28,885 bases of DNA from positions 1-28,885 of the forward strand of contig NW_003314264.1 of NCBI RefSeq assembly GCF_000143415.4, in the 5' to 3' direction. This document shows, in pieces, positions 10,590-20,660 of the stretch; the stretch's first letter is position 1, and every line of letters begins with the position of its first letter. Made by a program: the position numbers and the translations under genes. This DNA comes from Selaginella moellendorffii (Eukaryota; Streptophyta; Lycopodiopsida; Selaginellales; Selaginellaceae). Below the pieces are notes generated by a model. The model was not told the DNA's origin and ran no database searches. It worked only from the letters and a program-made list of their open reading frames with translations.

Positions 10590-11287
10590 GGCCCAGGAAG
10601 GCCAGACCCAGTGTTGGGTGCTGAGCTGACCACTGGGAAGTCCAAGACTAGAGTGAACATGGACCCACAAGCGGGGTAGCTTGGTGAAGTGTTCAAGAGC
10701 CGGCTCTAGTTCCCCCGGGAGATCGACTGGCGGATGCTCCCAGTCCAAGTGTGGGTGGCACTACCTACTTGGATACCAAGCATGGCTCAATGGAACCTCG
10801 CTCTAAGCCCATGGCTAGAGCACCTAAAGGCGATAGGTGGGGAGAGTACCCAGGTGGCTCGCGTAAGGCCACGGTGTTCCGAAATGTTGTCCCAAAGGCC
10901 CAGACTGTGGAAAGGAAGAGGAGCAGTCCTCTGGGGTAGTGACCAAGGACACAGTCATGTGGTGAGGAAGTCCCAGAGGACCGTGGGACTTAGTGGTCGG
11001 GCCTGTGGGCCTCGATCCAGTGGCAGTGTTGGCAAACACGGCCAGGGGCAGAAAGGGACTTGGTAGGAACTGACAAAGGGACTTTGGGGAAGGTGATTCC
11101 CTAGGTTTGTGGGCATCCTAAAGATGCTAAGGAGTGGATCTAGGATGACCACTCGTGGACACATGGCCTAGTCTTGGAGAGACAAGGTGGTGATGCAAGT
11201 GGTGTTGGACCACTAGTGCAGCAAAGGTGAATGGGCATGGCCTTAGCGTAACGGGCCGAGATGTCAGTGGTACCTTTGGGTGTCGGT
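10590..11287 (+). repeat. 0.69-kb direct repeat X, copy 2
   Basis: Second copy of the unit at 8,741-9,433, in the same orientation. It begins GGCCCAGGAAGGCC and ends GGGTGTCGG, after which the sequence is unrelated to the minisatellite that follows copy 1. The order over the whole block is X, minisatellite, Y, Z, minisatellite, Y, X, which could be a tandem duplication with later losses or an element flanked by long direct repeats. No TG/CA ends were seen at the X edges. Confidence 0.8.
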
Positions 11288-11560
11288 CTCGGGACCGGAC
11301 ACATGGAGCACTTGGACCAGGTGCAAGTGTGGAGTGGCATGGATGCCATTCTTGGGGCTAGCAAGTCCCAAGTCCTGAATTGGACTGATGGAGGTTGTGA
11401 ATGAGACTCCTCCAAGTGGTCGGAGGTGTGGTTAAGTGACTAAAGTAGAATGGAAAATTTAGTCGCTTACAGCTATGCCCAAGTGTTGACTTTATTGGTT
11501 GGCTAAAGGAATCACACCATATATTGAAATTGATATCTAATAAGTCTAGTTTACCTCCAA
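11288..11560. other. Flank of the composite repeat, no gene recognised
   Basis: This short GC-rich stretch contains no supported gene. TGCCCAAGTGTTG near 11,474 also occurs inside repeat X copy 1 (about 8,757), hinting at a further decayed fragment of the same family. Confidence 0.35.
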
Positions 11561-11561
11561 T

Positions 11562-11740
11562 AGGGCTTGACCTAAGTGGTAAGGTGTCAAGAGAGTAGGG
11601 CTCGAGAGAGAGTTACAGTTCTTAGCTTCCGTTCACGAGGATGTGAACTTATAGGGAATTATAGTGGATTATAAATAACCAAAGAGAACGACTCGAGAGA
11701 TGATCTATAAAAGTCTAAATTCAGAAGCTTACATCAACCT
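11562..11740 (+). mobile_element. SINE-like or fold-back repeat, partial copy
   Basis: The segment has a box-A-like GACCTAAGTGG near 11,569-11,579 and, about 35 bases on, a weak box-B-like AGTTCTTAGCTTCC. These are the two internal RNA polymerase III promoter parts of a tRNA-derived SINE. The following block (GTTCACGAGG, GTGAACTTATAGGG, GTGGATTATAAATAACC) matches the reverse complement of 14,780-14,840 inside the gypsy pol, so the family is present at least twice. The SINE reading is tentative because box B is poor and no A-tail or target duplication was seen. Confidence 0.4.
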
Positions 11741-12035
11741 TAGACCTAATTTTAAACTTGGTCTCAAACTCAATCTTAGACTTGGCCTCGTACTTCCATA
11801 TATCACAACACTTGCTACGTGTTGGTCCTTCTTTTGTCCCTTTCTAAAGAATTTCTTATTAATTAATTTATGCTTATTTCTTGAGCACTTCTTTGGGAGT
11901 TTCACTCCCACTCTCGAATTTTTGAGTTAGAGCTTTTGGTCTAAACATATTACACTCATTACACTTCCATATTAACCACTACCACATGGATCATCTTTGG
12001 CTCCATTTTGGGACTTAGAGATTTTATCCTGCACA
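11741..12035 (-). repeat. Module Z plus decayed minisatellite, inverted copy
   Basis: Read on the minus strand this repeats the order of the 9.8-10.3 kb block: module Z (12,035-11,805) followed by a degenerate GAG-type array (11,790-11,741). Many positions that are CpG in the 9.8-kb copy are TpG or CpA here, including the CACGTG core, now CACATG near 11,983. The shared order shows that Z and the minisatellite belong to one dispersed element. Confidence 0.65.
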
Positions 12036-12510
12036 AAGATGTTTGGGACAAGCTTGATTCAAAGATAATTGATATAGCTACAGAACTTGGTGAGATTCCA
12101 GTGGTGTGTAAATAAGCACAGCTAATTCCAAGAATATAAGGTGGGAGATTGAAACAAATAAAGAGTGAACCATAGGCCAACCTCCCAACCCTTAAGGACT
12201 TTCAGCCTTAAATCCTACAGGCCATAAATATGCTTAGAATATTCCTATGGTTCATGTCATTCTCCCCTCCCTTATAACCAAGCTACAGACAGTAGTCTCA
12301 AGAAGCTAAATGAGCCTCAAATAAAGAGAGTCCAAGGCAATACGGCCATGGAGAAAAAATGTGTAAATGGCAACACTAATGTTGCAAGAAATGGCCATGA
12401 AAAAAAGAAAGCAATACAGCTTTCTCGCATAACAATACAGTCATGGAAACAAGAGAATGAAAATAAAACAAACAGCTTAAATCATATAGCAATATGGCTT
12501 TACAACTCAA
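12036..12510 (-). mobile_element. Possible 3' LTR region of the gypsy element
   Basis: On the minus strand this follows a polypurine run, where a 3' LTR is expected. A motif of the form CAATAYRGYYWT recurs at 12,338, 12,412, 12,433 and 12,490. No partner LTR was found beyond 16,200, so the boundaries cannot be set and the call rests on position. Confidence 0.3.
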
Positions 12511-12524
12511 TTCTCCCCTTCCTC
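12511..12524 (-). other. Candidate polypurine tract
   Basis: On the minus strand the sequence reads GAGGAAGGGGAGAA, directly at the stop of the degenerate pol/chromodomain-like reading frame. A purine run at this place normally primes plus-strand DNA synthesis in Ty3/gypsy elements. Confidence 0.5.
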
Positions 12525-14523
12525 AAGAATGTTATCCAAGTCATAATTAAAACTTAAAAATATTCTCTTCTTGTCATCTTCAATTTTCCATGTAGCTTCA
12601 TCTATAGAATAACCATTTTACTGAACTAACAACTCCATAGTTATCTTCTAGCATATTTCCACCAATCTTTGAGTAAAAATATTGGCTAGACCAGCCTTCT
12701 CAACATTAATCTCTAGAACTTGGATAAGGACTGATCCATGACATCACCAGGGTGTAAACACACTTTAAACTTACTCACATGGAATGTTGGATGAATCTTT
12801 GAACTATCTAGCAAGTCCAAAGTGTATACAAGATCCCCCATGTGCTGTAAAATTGTCCAAGGCCCACAATACTATAAAGACAACTTAGCACTGCCACCTC
12901 TTTTTAGAGATTGTTATGCATTCAACAGCTTAAGGAAATCCTTGTCACCAACTTTGTACTCTTGATAACAATGATGCTCATCAACCAATCTTTTGTCTCA
13001 ATCTTAAGCTTGCCTTATGTTCAACTTTGCCAACTCAAGCTTATCTTGCATATCCTCCAGGATATCACAAGCATGAAGTACTCAAACTCACAGAAGACCT
13101 AGGCTCGTAACCATACATCACCATAAATGGAGATATGCCAATAGCCAATTGATGAGCACTATTATGAGCAAACTGAAGCAAAGACAATTACTTCTCCTAT
13201 ACTCCCTATCGATTCATGTTTCCCATAAAAAACCTTAACTCATCTTCTAACAACTGATTCATGTGCTCTATCTGCCCATCTAATTATGGATGCTCACCAC
13301 TACTCATACTCAACCTAGTCTCTAACTTCTCAAAGATCGTTTGCCAAAACTTGGTGTGAACTTGGGATCCTAATCACTCATAATATCACTTGGCAAACCA
13401 TAGAGACTGAATAACTAGTCTACAAACAATTGAGCAAGTTCAGAAGCTTTAATAGTCATTTTCACTGGGAAGAAATGAGCTATATTCATCAAACAATCCA
13501 CAACAACCCAAATAACATCATTTCCTCGAAAGATTTTGGGTAAACTAGTGATAAAGTCTATTGAGATGCTATTCCACTCATTCTCGGGTACACATAGAGG
13601 ATGATAAAGGCCAATGAGCTTCTAATGATCAACTTTGGCTGCCTGGTAGGTTAAACAACCACATACATACTTCTCAACATTTGACTTCATCGCAGGCCAA
13701 GAGAAATGCCTCTTCACCAACACATATAGTTTCAATACCCTTGGATGCCCAACATTAAGCACATCATGACATTGATGAGTTTGTCAACATGAGAAGCCAC
13801 CACACGTCCCTTCTTCACTAGGATTCCATCTTATATCTTGAATGATGCAAACTTGTCACTCTTCATATCTATAGAGAGGTGTCCCTCAGCAAAACCTTCG
13901 TGCAAATATCAGTGATAAAGGAGTCAAAGTCAGCAAACTCCTTAAGCTCATCAAAGAGATTGCTAGATAGCTTCATGAATGAGATAGAATTTACCATCCT
14001 AGATAATGCATTAGCCACCTTATTGTCACATATACTAAATCTTAATAGACATTTCCTGCAAGAACTCTTGCCAATGAGTAAGGCAGCCTCAAAGATCCTT
14101 TTTTCAACTGAAATGCTGGAGAGACCAATGATTTGAGTCCACATGGAACTCCAATCTATACAGATAATGTTGCCATTCCTTCACAACATACAACTCCTTA
14201 TCTCGAGTAGGCCAATTCTACTATATAGCATCAAACTTATGGCTCATGTACGTAAGAGGATGTTCAACTTGAAGCAAGATGACATCAATAGCATCATCAC
14301 TTGCATCTGTCTTGACCACAAGAGACTGGTTAGGATAAAAAATCTTCAATACAGGAGTAGGAGATATAACATTGCTTCAAATGTTGAAATGCCACTTGAT
14401 ACCTCTCATCCCAACCATGAATAATAGCATGTTTCGATGTGTTCTGGAGAAGATTAGTCAAGGGAGCTGCTATCTCTAAAAAGTCCTTCACAAATCATAA
14501 AAAAGCTCTAGCCATACCAAAAA
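12511..14523 (-). pseudogene. Ty3/gypsy pol, RNase H to integrase and chromodomain-like tail (decayed)
   Basis: Translated on the minus strand with several frame changes, the segment gives in order: an RT-thumb stretch with FVKDF and IAAPLTNLL (about 14,515-14,440); an RNase H end with ANALSRM near 14,010; a degenerate integrase zinc region with RHFSWPAMK and CLTYQ (about 13,720-13,640); the integrase core with SIDFITSLP (first Asp, near 13,570), a SD.DPKF block (second Asp, near 13,370) and DGQIEHMN (Glu, near 13,270); the IHPTFHVSKFK block (near 12,795); and a C-terminal block beginning EATWKIEDD (12,603 down). Stops and frameshifts occur throughout. Domain order RT, RNase H, integrase is that of Ty3/gypsy; the tail resembles chromoviruses. 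It cannot be active. Confidence 0.85.
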
Positions 14524-14524
14524 C

Positions 14525-14856
14525 TATAGAGATTATTATAAGCAACCAAAGAGAACAACTTAAGAGATGATCCACAAGATTTATATATAGAGGGAAAGGG
14601 TCCATAAATAAAAGTGCACCCCCTTTTCCAATTGGTTAAGGGTCTTGGGATACTTAAGGTTAAGTATCCTTGGGTTTGAATAGTATTGGGCTGGATTATC
14701 TCTTGGGAAGTCCAAATTTAGGAGCTTACAATCATGCACTATCGAAAGTATAGGCTCGTCTCTCAAGTCATTCTTTTTGGTTGCTTACAATCCACCACAC
14801 TTCCCTACAAGTTCACACCCTTATAAATGGAAGTTGAGAACCACAACCATGACTTA
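14525..14856. mobile_element. Fold-back insertion splitting the gypsy pol
   Basis: The pol reading frame stops matching at the VDLAKI block (to about 14,857) and resumes at FGMARAFL (from about 14,520); roughly 330 bp of unrelated sequence lies between. Its arms are inverted: AGCAACCAAAGAGAACAACT (14,541-14,560) pairs imperfectly with TCATTCTTTTTGGTTGCTTA near 14,768-14,787. The right arm also matches the inverted partner at 11,600-11,680. This looks like a non-autonomous fold-back element or two SINE-like copies head to head. About 17 codons expected between the flanks are missing, so insertion was accompanied by deletion. Confidence 0.55.
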
Positions 14857-16200
14857 GATCTTTGCAAGATCAACTCTCACTCCATATACTGAAATCAAAT
14901 GCCCAAGATATCCAATCTCCTCCAAAAAATATTCGCACTTAGATAATTTTGAGTAGAGCTTGTTGTCCCTCAAAAGTTTCAAAACACTACACACATGCAT
15001 CTCATGTTCCTCCACTGAAGAGCTAAATACCAAGATATCATCAAAATAATCAATTGCAAACTTTCCTAAGGCTGTACAACTTGATTCATCAATCTCTAAA
15101 AAGTTGCAGGAGCATTTATCAAACCAAATGGCATCACCAAAAACTCATGACCCATCCTTGTTTGGAATGTGGTTTTTGGAACATCCTCTGGCTTGACACA
15201 AATCTGATGATACCCTTGCCTCAAATCAATTTTTGAGAAATATCAAACACCACAAAGACAATTGAGCAAATCATCGATATATGGGATTGGGAACATATTC
15301 TTCACCATCCTATCATTCAATCCTTTGTAGTTTATGCAGAAATGCCATGTACCATCTTTCTTCTTGACCATCACCATTGGAGCAGCCTAAAAAGAGTTGT
15401 TGATCCATAACCACCCTTTCCGAAGGTACTCAGCAAGCTGCCTATTAATCTCTTCATTTTCAGTAGGATTAGTATGAGTTGGTTGTCATTAATAAAGAGT
15501 AGCTCTAGGAACCAAGTCAATCTCATGCTAAATTCCACGTTCGGGAGGCAAACCATTAGACAACTCATCTGGAAATACATTATGGAACTCCTCTTGAATG
15601 AAATCCACCTAAACCCTATGCCCACAAATATACTCCAAATCAGACATGATCATATTAGAAAAAAAAACAAGTACACCACAAAAGATCTAGCTATCTCGCA
15701 TGTCACCAGCTCCAAAGCATGGAGTATCAATATTATCTATCATGACAATCTCTTTTACAGTGCCATCAACTTTGATATGCAGAACATTATGCTCCCAATC
15801 AATCTCTGGCTTCCTATCATAACACCATTCCTTCCCAAGAATAACATCTGTGCGACCAAGATCCATAACTTAGAACAAGGGATGGTCAAGAATCCTCTGA
15901 ACCATCAAAGGAACACTCAGAGCTTATTCACCATAAACACGAGTGCTACATCCATCTGCCATAACCACCTCATAAATTTCTGAACTCTTTTCCACAGACA
16001 AACCAAGTTGCTCGAGACTTAGATTCTTGAACTTTTCCCACAAGGTGTGGAAGAGTCACCATAGCACCATATCCACAATGGATTCCACCACATTTATCTT
16101 AGCATTCTTTGATCCCTTCACAAGAGGATAATCTTTGCCATGACATCTAGCCTTCTAACAATGAAAACAATTACCCTCTATCTTGTCTTTCTCTCATTGG
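14857..16200 (-). pseudogene. Ty3/gypsy gag zinc knuckle, protease and reverse transcriptase (decayed)
   Basis: On the minus strand the order is: a damaged CCHC zinc knuckle (CFHC then CHGKDY near 16,180-16,140, with a stop inside and the last Cys replaced by Tyr); a retropepsin-like end with DVILGKEW and PEIDW (about 15,850-15,800); the linker with VFPDEL (near 15,570); then reverse transcriptase with [23 protein letters not shown] and the catalytic YFDDIL box (about 15,370 to 15,035) and YLGHLIS near 14,905. Several in-frame stops make it non-functional, although the YxDD residues remain. Order and motifs are typical of Ty3/gypsy. Confidence 0.88.
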
Positions 16201-16299
16201 TCCAAATGATTTCTTTTGGCCTCATTGCCATCTCCACTCTTCAAGCCATTATGAAATAATAGTTGTTTCTTCCCCGATTATGAAGTATTGGTAGGCTGG

Positions 16300-16540
16300 T
16301 CAAGTCACAGTCAGATTATCATTGTTGACTGATTGGTCAATAGTCCATGTGACTGGTTGGCAGAATAGTCACAAATAGCGCACAATGTTGACTAGTCAAT
16401 GGTTGACCTGCAGCTTTTTAAAGCTACTTAAAAGTCAAGTTTGAGTGAATTCATGAAAGGCTTTAAATCAATTTCATGTTCAATTCCATAATAAGGTGGA
16501 ATGCTTATGGGCAGTATCTTAGGAAAAACTCGGTATAACC
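16300..16540. other. TTGAC-rich stretch between gypsy fragments
   Basis: TTGAC cores, the W-box core bound by WRKY factors, recur here, including a perfect 12-base palindrome TTGACTAGTCAA at 16,388-16,399 and TTGACC shortly after. It may be LTR sequence of one of the two neighbouring elements. No gene is seen. Confidence 0.35.
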
Positions 16541-16559
16541 CAATATTTTAGAGTCCTTA

Positions 16560-16900
16560 TGTAACATGCACAATAGCAAGTAACTCCTGCTCAAAATTTA
16601 AATACCTCTTCTCAGCATCATTAAACTTACAATTTCATAAGCAATGGCATGCCCATTTGCATAGAACAGCCTAAAGTGCACCACATGCACAATATATACA
16701 TCATATAATTGTGTCACATCAAGCACTGCCATTCTTCTTGAGAAGGCTAAAATAAATAGCACTCCATGAAAAAGTATGCCCAAACCTTATTAGGATATGG
16801 CTTATTGTCCTCTTAGTGTCCTCTGTAGAGACAATATGGCTTAAATACTCCACCTTGGTTTTAAGAAAGTCACATCTAAACATCTTAGCATTATTTGGAA
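16560..16900 (-). pseudogene. Second Ty3/gypsy fragment (RT end and RNase H)
   Basis: On the minus strand an RT-thumb-like block (LSHIVSTE, about 16,845) is followed by YANGHAIAYE near 16,650 and, after a frame change, by YLNFEQELLAIVH-like sequence (16,610-16,565). These are the conserved start of the gypsy RNase H domain. Because RNase H of the neighbouring element lies at about 14,400-14,000, this is a separate, heavily deleted insertion or a rearranged piece. Confidence 0.7.
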
Positions 16901-17199
16901 TTCATGTCAAACGAAATGTAAACAGAAAAATGATCATACAATGTCCCTTCCTTATCAGTGTAGGCCATTCTACCATTTCCGTGTAACCCAATGGCAGATG
17001 TGTGGCTATGCAAAGGGTATGCACAAAGTTGCATCTTCTCTCTTGGCTCCAAGATTTTTGTTTTTCCTCCACATCCGCATCACTAAAATCATTGATCCCA
17101 AGATTCATGTCCCTGCTCAAATCCATCAGCATGTGAGCTGGCAACATGAAAATCCTCATTGTTTGAAGAGATGATCCACTTCCAATTTTTCATATTCAT

Positions 17200-18334
17200 C
17201 CTCCATGAGATGGTTAAGGACGACCCTCTCGCCCAGCACTCAGTTCCTGGCTTCCAGAATCCAGGCATTATTAGACATTGCTGCCTTGTTCTTGTGAGTT
17301 CACAACTTAGATTCTAGCATTTGGAGCATGTGCCAAAAAGAAGGCTGATTCCCAACTCCATGGAAGCAGCTATTGGCTCAGCCATTGTTCAGTGTGACCA
17401 CTAGGAGTGTAACAAAGCCAATCCACTAAATAGTAAAGCTTACGATACCGGCCTTACAATCAAGTGGTCACCCCTTAAGCCAGTTGTCATAGGGTGTAAG
17501 GGATAGGATCTTAACATTAGTATCAAGAGCCCAGTTAGATTTTGTGTATGATGAGTGGGGCAGGAATATTCTGATGGAATGTTCAACATGGTGGGAACCA
17601 AGACCCTAATAGAAGTACCATGGCATGGTGGATCTGGAGGGATAACCAGGTTTGGTATACCCAAGAGAAGGACCACAGTGACTGGAGGGTGTCCTACGTA
17701 TCATCATGGATGATTATTCCCTAGCAAGGAGAGGAAAAGTAACAGTGAATGGCAAGGCAATGAATGCAAGGCTGATGACCTCTGTAAGGGAACTTGGCTC
17801 CACTTGAGAGACCTTCACATCATCACAGATAGCAGCCCAATTTCATAGTGCAGAATCATCCCAGGGAATGTCAACAGCAACCATCTGAAACTATGCTGCA
17901 TAGGTGAAAGATGTTTTAGAGCCATACTTCAGCTCCTAAATTTGTTGATGGCTGTTTACTCTTTTGGTTTCTGGGCATGCCTTGTCTCCATGTTCTATGT
18001 TGTCGATCTGCTTCATGATCTCCATCCGCTAGTCAAAATCCCAGGACTGGGATCTCTTCATCTTTGAAGAACTCCTAAACTACTTCGCCTCACCTGTCAT
18101 CACCACCTTCCCTGCTCAGAGCCTTGAGTTTCCTCCTTACAGCCTTCTTGTCTTCACTGTCGGACTCATGAGTTCACTGTTGGACTCATTGTGGTGATCC
18201 TTGTGGTGATCATCAAAATGATCTCTCTCTTCTTGTGGATGAAGTTCATCTATCTCATCTTTTGTCACATCTCCTTGGCTCTTTGCTGGAAAGATGCCAG
18301 CACTGATTGTTTCGTATAGCAGCTTGATTTCCAT
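17200..18334 (-). pseudogene. Gag-like remnant next to a candidate LTR
   Basis: An ATG at 18,334 on the minus strand, 27 bases from the end of a candidate LTR, opens 65 codons rich in Asp, Glu and His, then the frame breaks repeatedly. Downstream translations contain scattered protein-like patches but no zinc knuckle, protease or polymerase block I can name. Position suggests gag of an LTR element whose middle is lost before the RNase H fragment at 16,900. A near-duplicate GTTCACTGTTGGACTC / TCTTCACTGTCGGACTC lies at 18,153-18,188. Confidence 0.35.
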
Positions 18335-18360
18335 CAATCAAAAGTGCGGACGTGAGCCAA

Positions 18361-18860
18361 TGTTGTGACTTTCGTGACTGCCTTAAATGCTAGTGGCTGG
18401 CAATAAAACTCTAGGCGAAGATAGCAAGAAATGGTTGAGCTGGTGTAGATGCAGCATATGATGCAGTGTCTCCAGGTGACGAAACCATCTCCAACACAAA
18501 CTTGAGCTTTGCAGGGAGAGATTGGTAAGTGCTCCCAGTACTTTTTTCTTTTTGAATCAAGCTAGCTCAACCAGAAGTTTTGATGAACAGAACAGAGCCA
18601 AAAGAGGAGCTCAACAAAAGCAAAACCTGTCCTTCCTCTCACTTGGCTGCACAGAAGGAAGCAGCACGAGTAAGAGCAGGGAGCTGATGATCGAGCTGAC
18701 GATGCTAGTGCTTCAGCTTAAACACAGGTAGCCTTCGCTTTCCAGTGGAGCTTCCAAAGAATTCACTGACGAGCAAAGCAGGGGCATTTGTGGGAATTCA
18801 ATCGTCGTGATGTGAAGATCCAACATGAATGCTTGTTTCTATGGTAGTTCCTACGTGACA
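18361..18860 (-). mobile_element. Candidate 500-bp LTR
   Basis: Read on the minus strand it starts TGTCACGTAGG and ends GTCACAACA, so it has the TG...CA ends of an LTR. The imperfect terminal inversions GTCAC/GTGAC are visible at both ends. The following bases TTGGCTCACGTCC are where a primer binding site would stand, but I cannot match them to a known tRNA. The gag-like ATG comes 27 bases inside. No second copy is in the window, so the call is structural only. Confidence 0.38.
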
Positions 18861-19440
18861 GTGCGGATTCTATCGGGAGCTTACCCAGCGCCTTGAGCGC
18901 CATCCATGGCCGACAAAGTGAACCAGGGAGATCTGTATCCAAAATTTCTCATCTATAAGCTTCAGTCATATTCCACAAAATTTTCCATTATTGACCTAAT
19001 GTGTAAAACGGTTAACATTGCTAATAATGATTAATTTCCCTTTTTAACTACTATCCAGCAACAAATAAGCAGTGAATATTGAGAGTTGAGTCGATGAGTC
19101 CTGCCAGTGTCCAGCACCACGATCATCGTCTCATCTCATCTCGTCTTGTCGTCGTCAATCCTGAGATTAGAAAGAAAGAACTTAAAAAAATCCAAGTCCA
19201 AGCAATAATCAAAAGGTCCAAAAGGTAAAGAGTCAATAAAGCAAGATCAAGCGAACAAGCCAGCCACAGTGTTCTTTGTGCTTAATACTTACCTCCTGTC
19301 GTACATTCGATTTGACAAGAAACATCGACTCTTTTTTAAGAATTATGTTTGACATCTCTTGCACCTAAAATGTCAACCTCTGTCGGAGCATAGTACGCCC
19401 GTGCCTAAAACCATCGAAAAATGTTCTTCACATAATTGGT
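18861..19440. other. Intergenic, upstream of the glycosyltransferase gene
   Basis: No gene was seen. A pyrimidine-rich stretch built from CATCTCATCTCGTC-type repeats lies at 19,123-19,155 and may be part of a promoter or 5' untranslated region. Confidence 0.4.
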
Positions 19441-19448
19441 CCTACAAA

Positions 19449-19455
19449 TATAAAG
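19449..19455 (+). promoter_or_regulatory. Candidate TATA box for the glycosyltransferase gene
   Basis: TATAAAG lies 121 bases upstream of the ATG at 19,576, a plausible distance for a plant core promoter with a short leader. No transcript evidence is available. Confidence 0.4.
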
Positions 19456-19575
19456 GGTTTTCTCATTTCTTGAACTTAACTGATGTGGTGAAGAGAAAAA
19501 CTTCATCATTGCCTTATAAGGCGCTGATTGGAAGTACCGCCCTAAATTTTGTATTTAGTTATAGAAGTTCCTGCA

Positions 19576-20660
19576 ATGAAATGCTCAAGGATAATATTTC
19601 TTCTTGGTTTAGCTGGTGCTCTTCTCTGGAATCTAGCACGATTAAATCGTGAATACTGGCAAGCTCGTGCAATTGGAACGAAATTTGTAAGTCTGGTCAG
19701 ATTGATGCCTTACCACTTAATTGATCCAGTTACAGAACGAATCCCAGCTCCATAATCTTCACCTAGTCTTAAGGAATGCTGCATTTCTCGACCGAACGGT
19801 GGTAATTACAGCTGTGAATTGTGCCTGGGCCAATCCTGGGGGCATGCTGGATGTCTTCCTTGAGGCCTTTCACCACGGCAGCGGAACCGAGTCACTATTG
19901 GAGCATCTGGTGATCGTTTCAGTCGATAATGCATCGCATAAACGTTGCATGGAGATTCACAAGCACTGCTTTGAGCTTGAGACGAGTGGTTTAGATTTTT
20001 CATCCGAAAAGAAGTTCATGAGTCTGGATTACCAAAACATGATGTGGAGAAGAATTTTCTTTTTGGGAACTGTCCTTGAACTTGGCTATAGTTTTGTCTT
20101 TACGGTAAACTAACATAGTAACTCCCTTCTCATATGAACTTGACCTTTTTTAGGACACTGATGTCATTTGGCTGCGGAGTCCTTTCAAACACTTTGATTC
20201 CTATGCAGATATTGAAATTGCCGTAGAGAAGTTTCCCAAGCACCCAAAAAGCGTGAATAATGGCTACATTTACGTCCGCTCAAACAACCGGACTATTGAA
20301 TTCTATAAACTGTGGTATAAACTGCGAAATTCGTTTCTAGGCAAGCACGAACAAGACATTCTTAACATGATGTTACACTCAACGTACTCAATGCATCCGG
20401 AGTTTTGGAAGCTGGGATTGAAGACAAGGTTTTTAAATTCAACTTTGTTCAGCAGCTTTTGCAACCAGGCCAGCAGGAGCTTGGATTTGAATCAAGCATG
20501 TACTGTGCATGCAAACTGCTGCTCTGATCTCAAGAAAAAGATACGCGACCTGAAATTGGTTGTGGATGACTGGAAAACTTTCCAGGCAAATACTGGAGGA
20601 AATGAGCAGGGGTCAATGAAACTGAGAGCTCCCAGAGAATGTCTTCACTATCAGGTTTAA
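19576..20660 (+). CDS. Nucleotide-diphospho-sugar transferase (PF03407/DUF271 family), type II membrane protein
   Basis: The model has three exons: 19,576-19,686, 19,748-20,104 and 20,154-20,660, joined in phase 0 across introns of 61 and 49 bp, giving 324 aa. Residues about 5-20 are a single hydrophobic signal anchor (IIFLLGLAGALLWNL), so the enzyme should sit in the Golgi or ER with its catalytic part in the lumen. The core follows the plant family closely: VLRNAAFLDRTV, NCAWANPGG, DYQNMMWRRI, then DTDVIW (the DxD metal/nucleotide-sugar motif) exactly at the start of exon 3, and TVHANCC with DDWKTF near the end. Donor sugar and acceptor are unknown; relatives act on cell-wall glycans or arabinosylated proteins. 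The ATG chosen is the first in frame. A TATA-like motif lies 121 bp upstream. The convergent LRR receptor gene lies 660 bp beyond the stop. Family call firm, substrate unknown. Confidence 0.88.

Noticed and set aside
9393-10748. 451-codon open frame on the minus strand, plus other long frames across the minisatellites
   Set aside because: The frame is open because the repeat units lack stops; other frames on both strands are open too, and the predicted peptides are pure repeat readouts with no domain.
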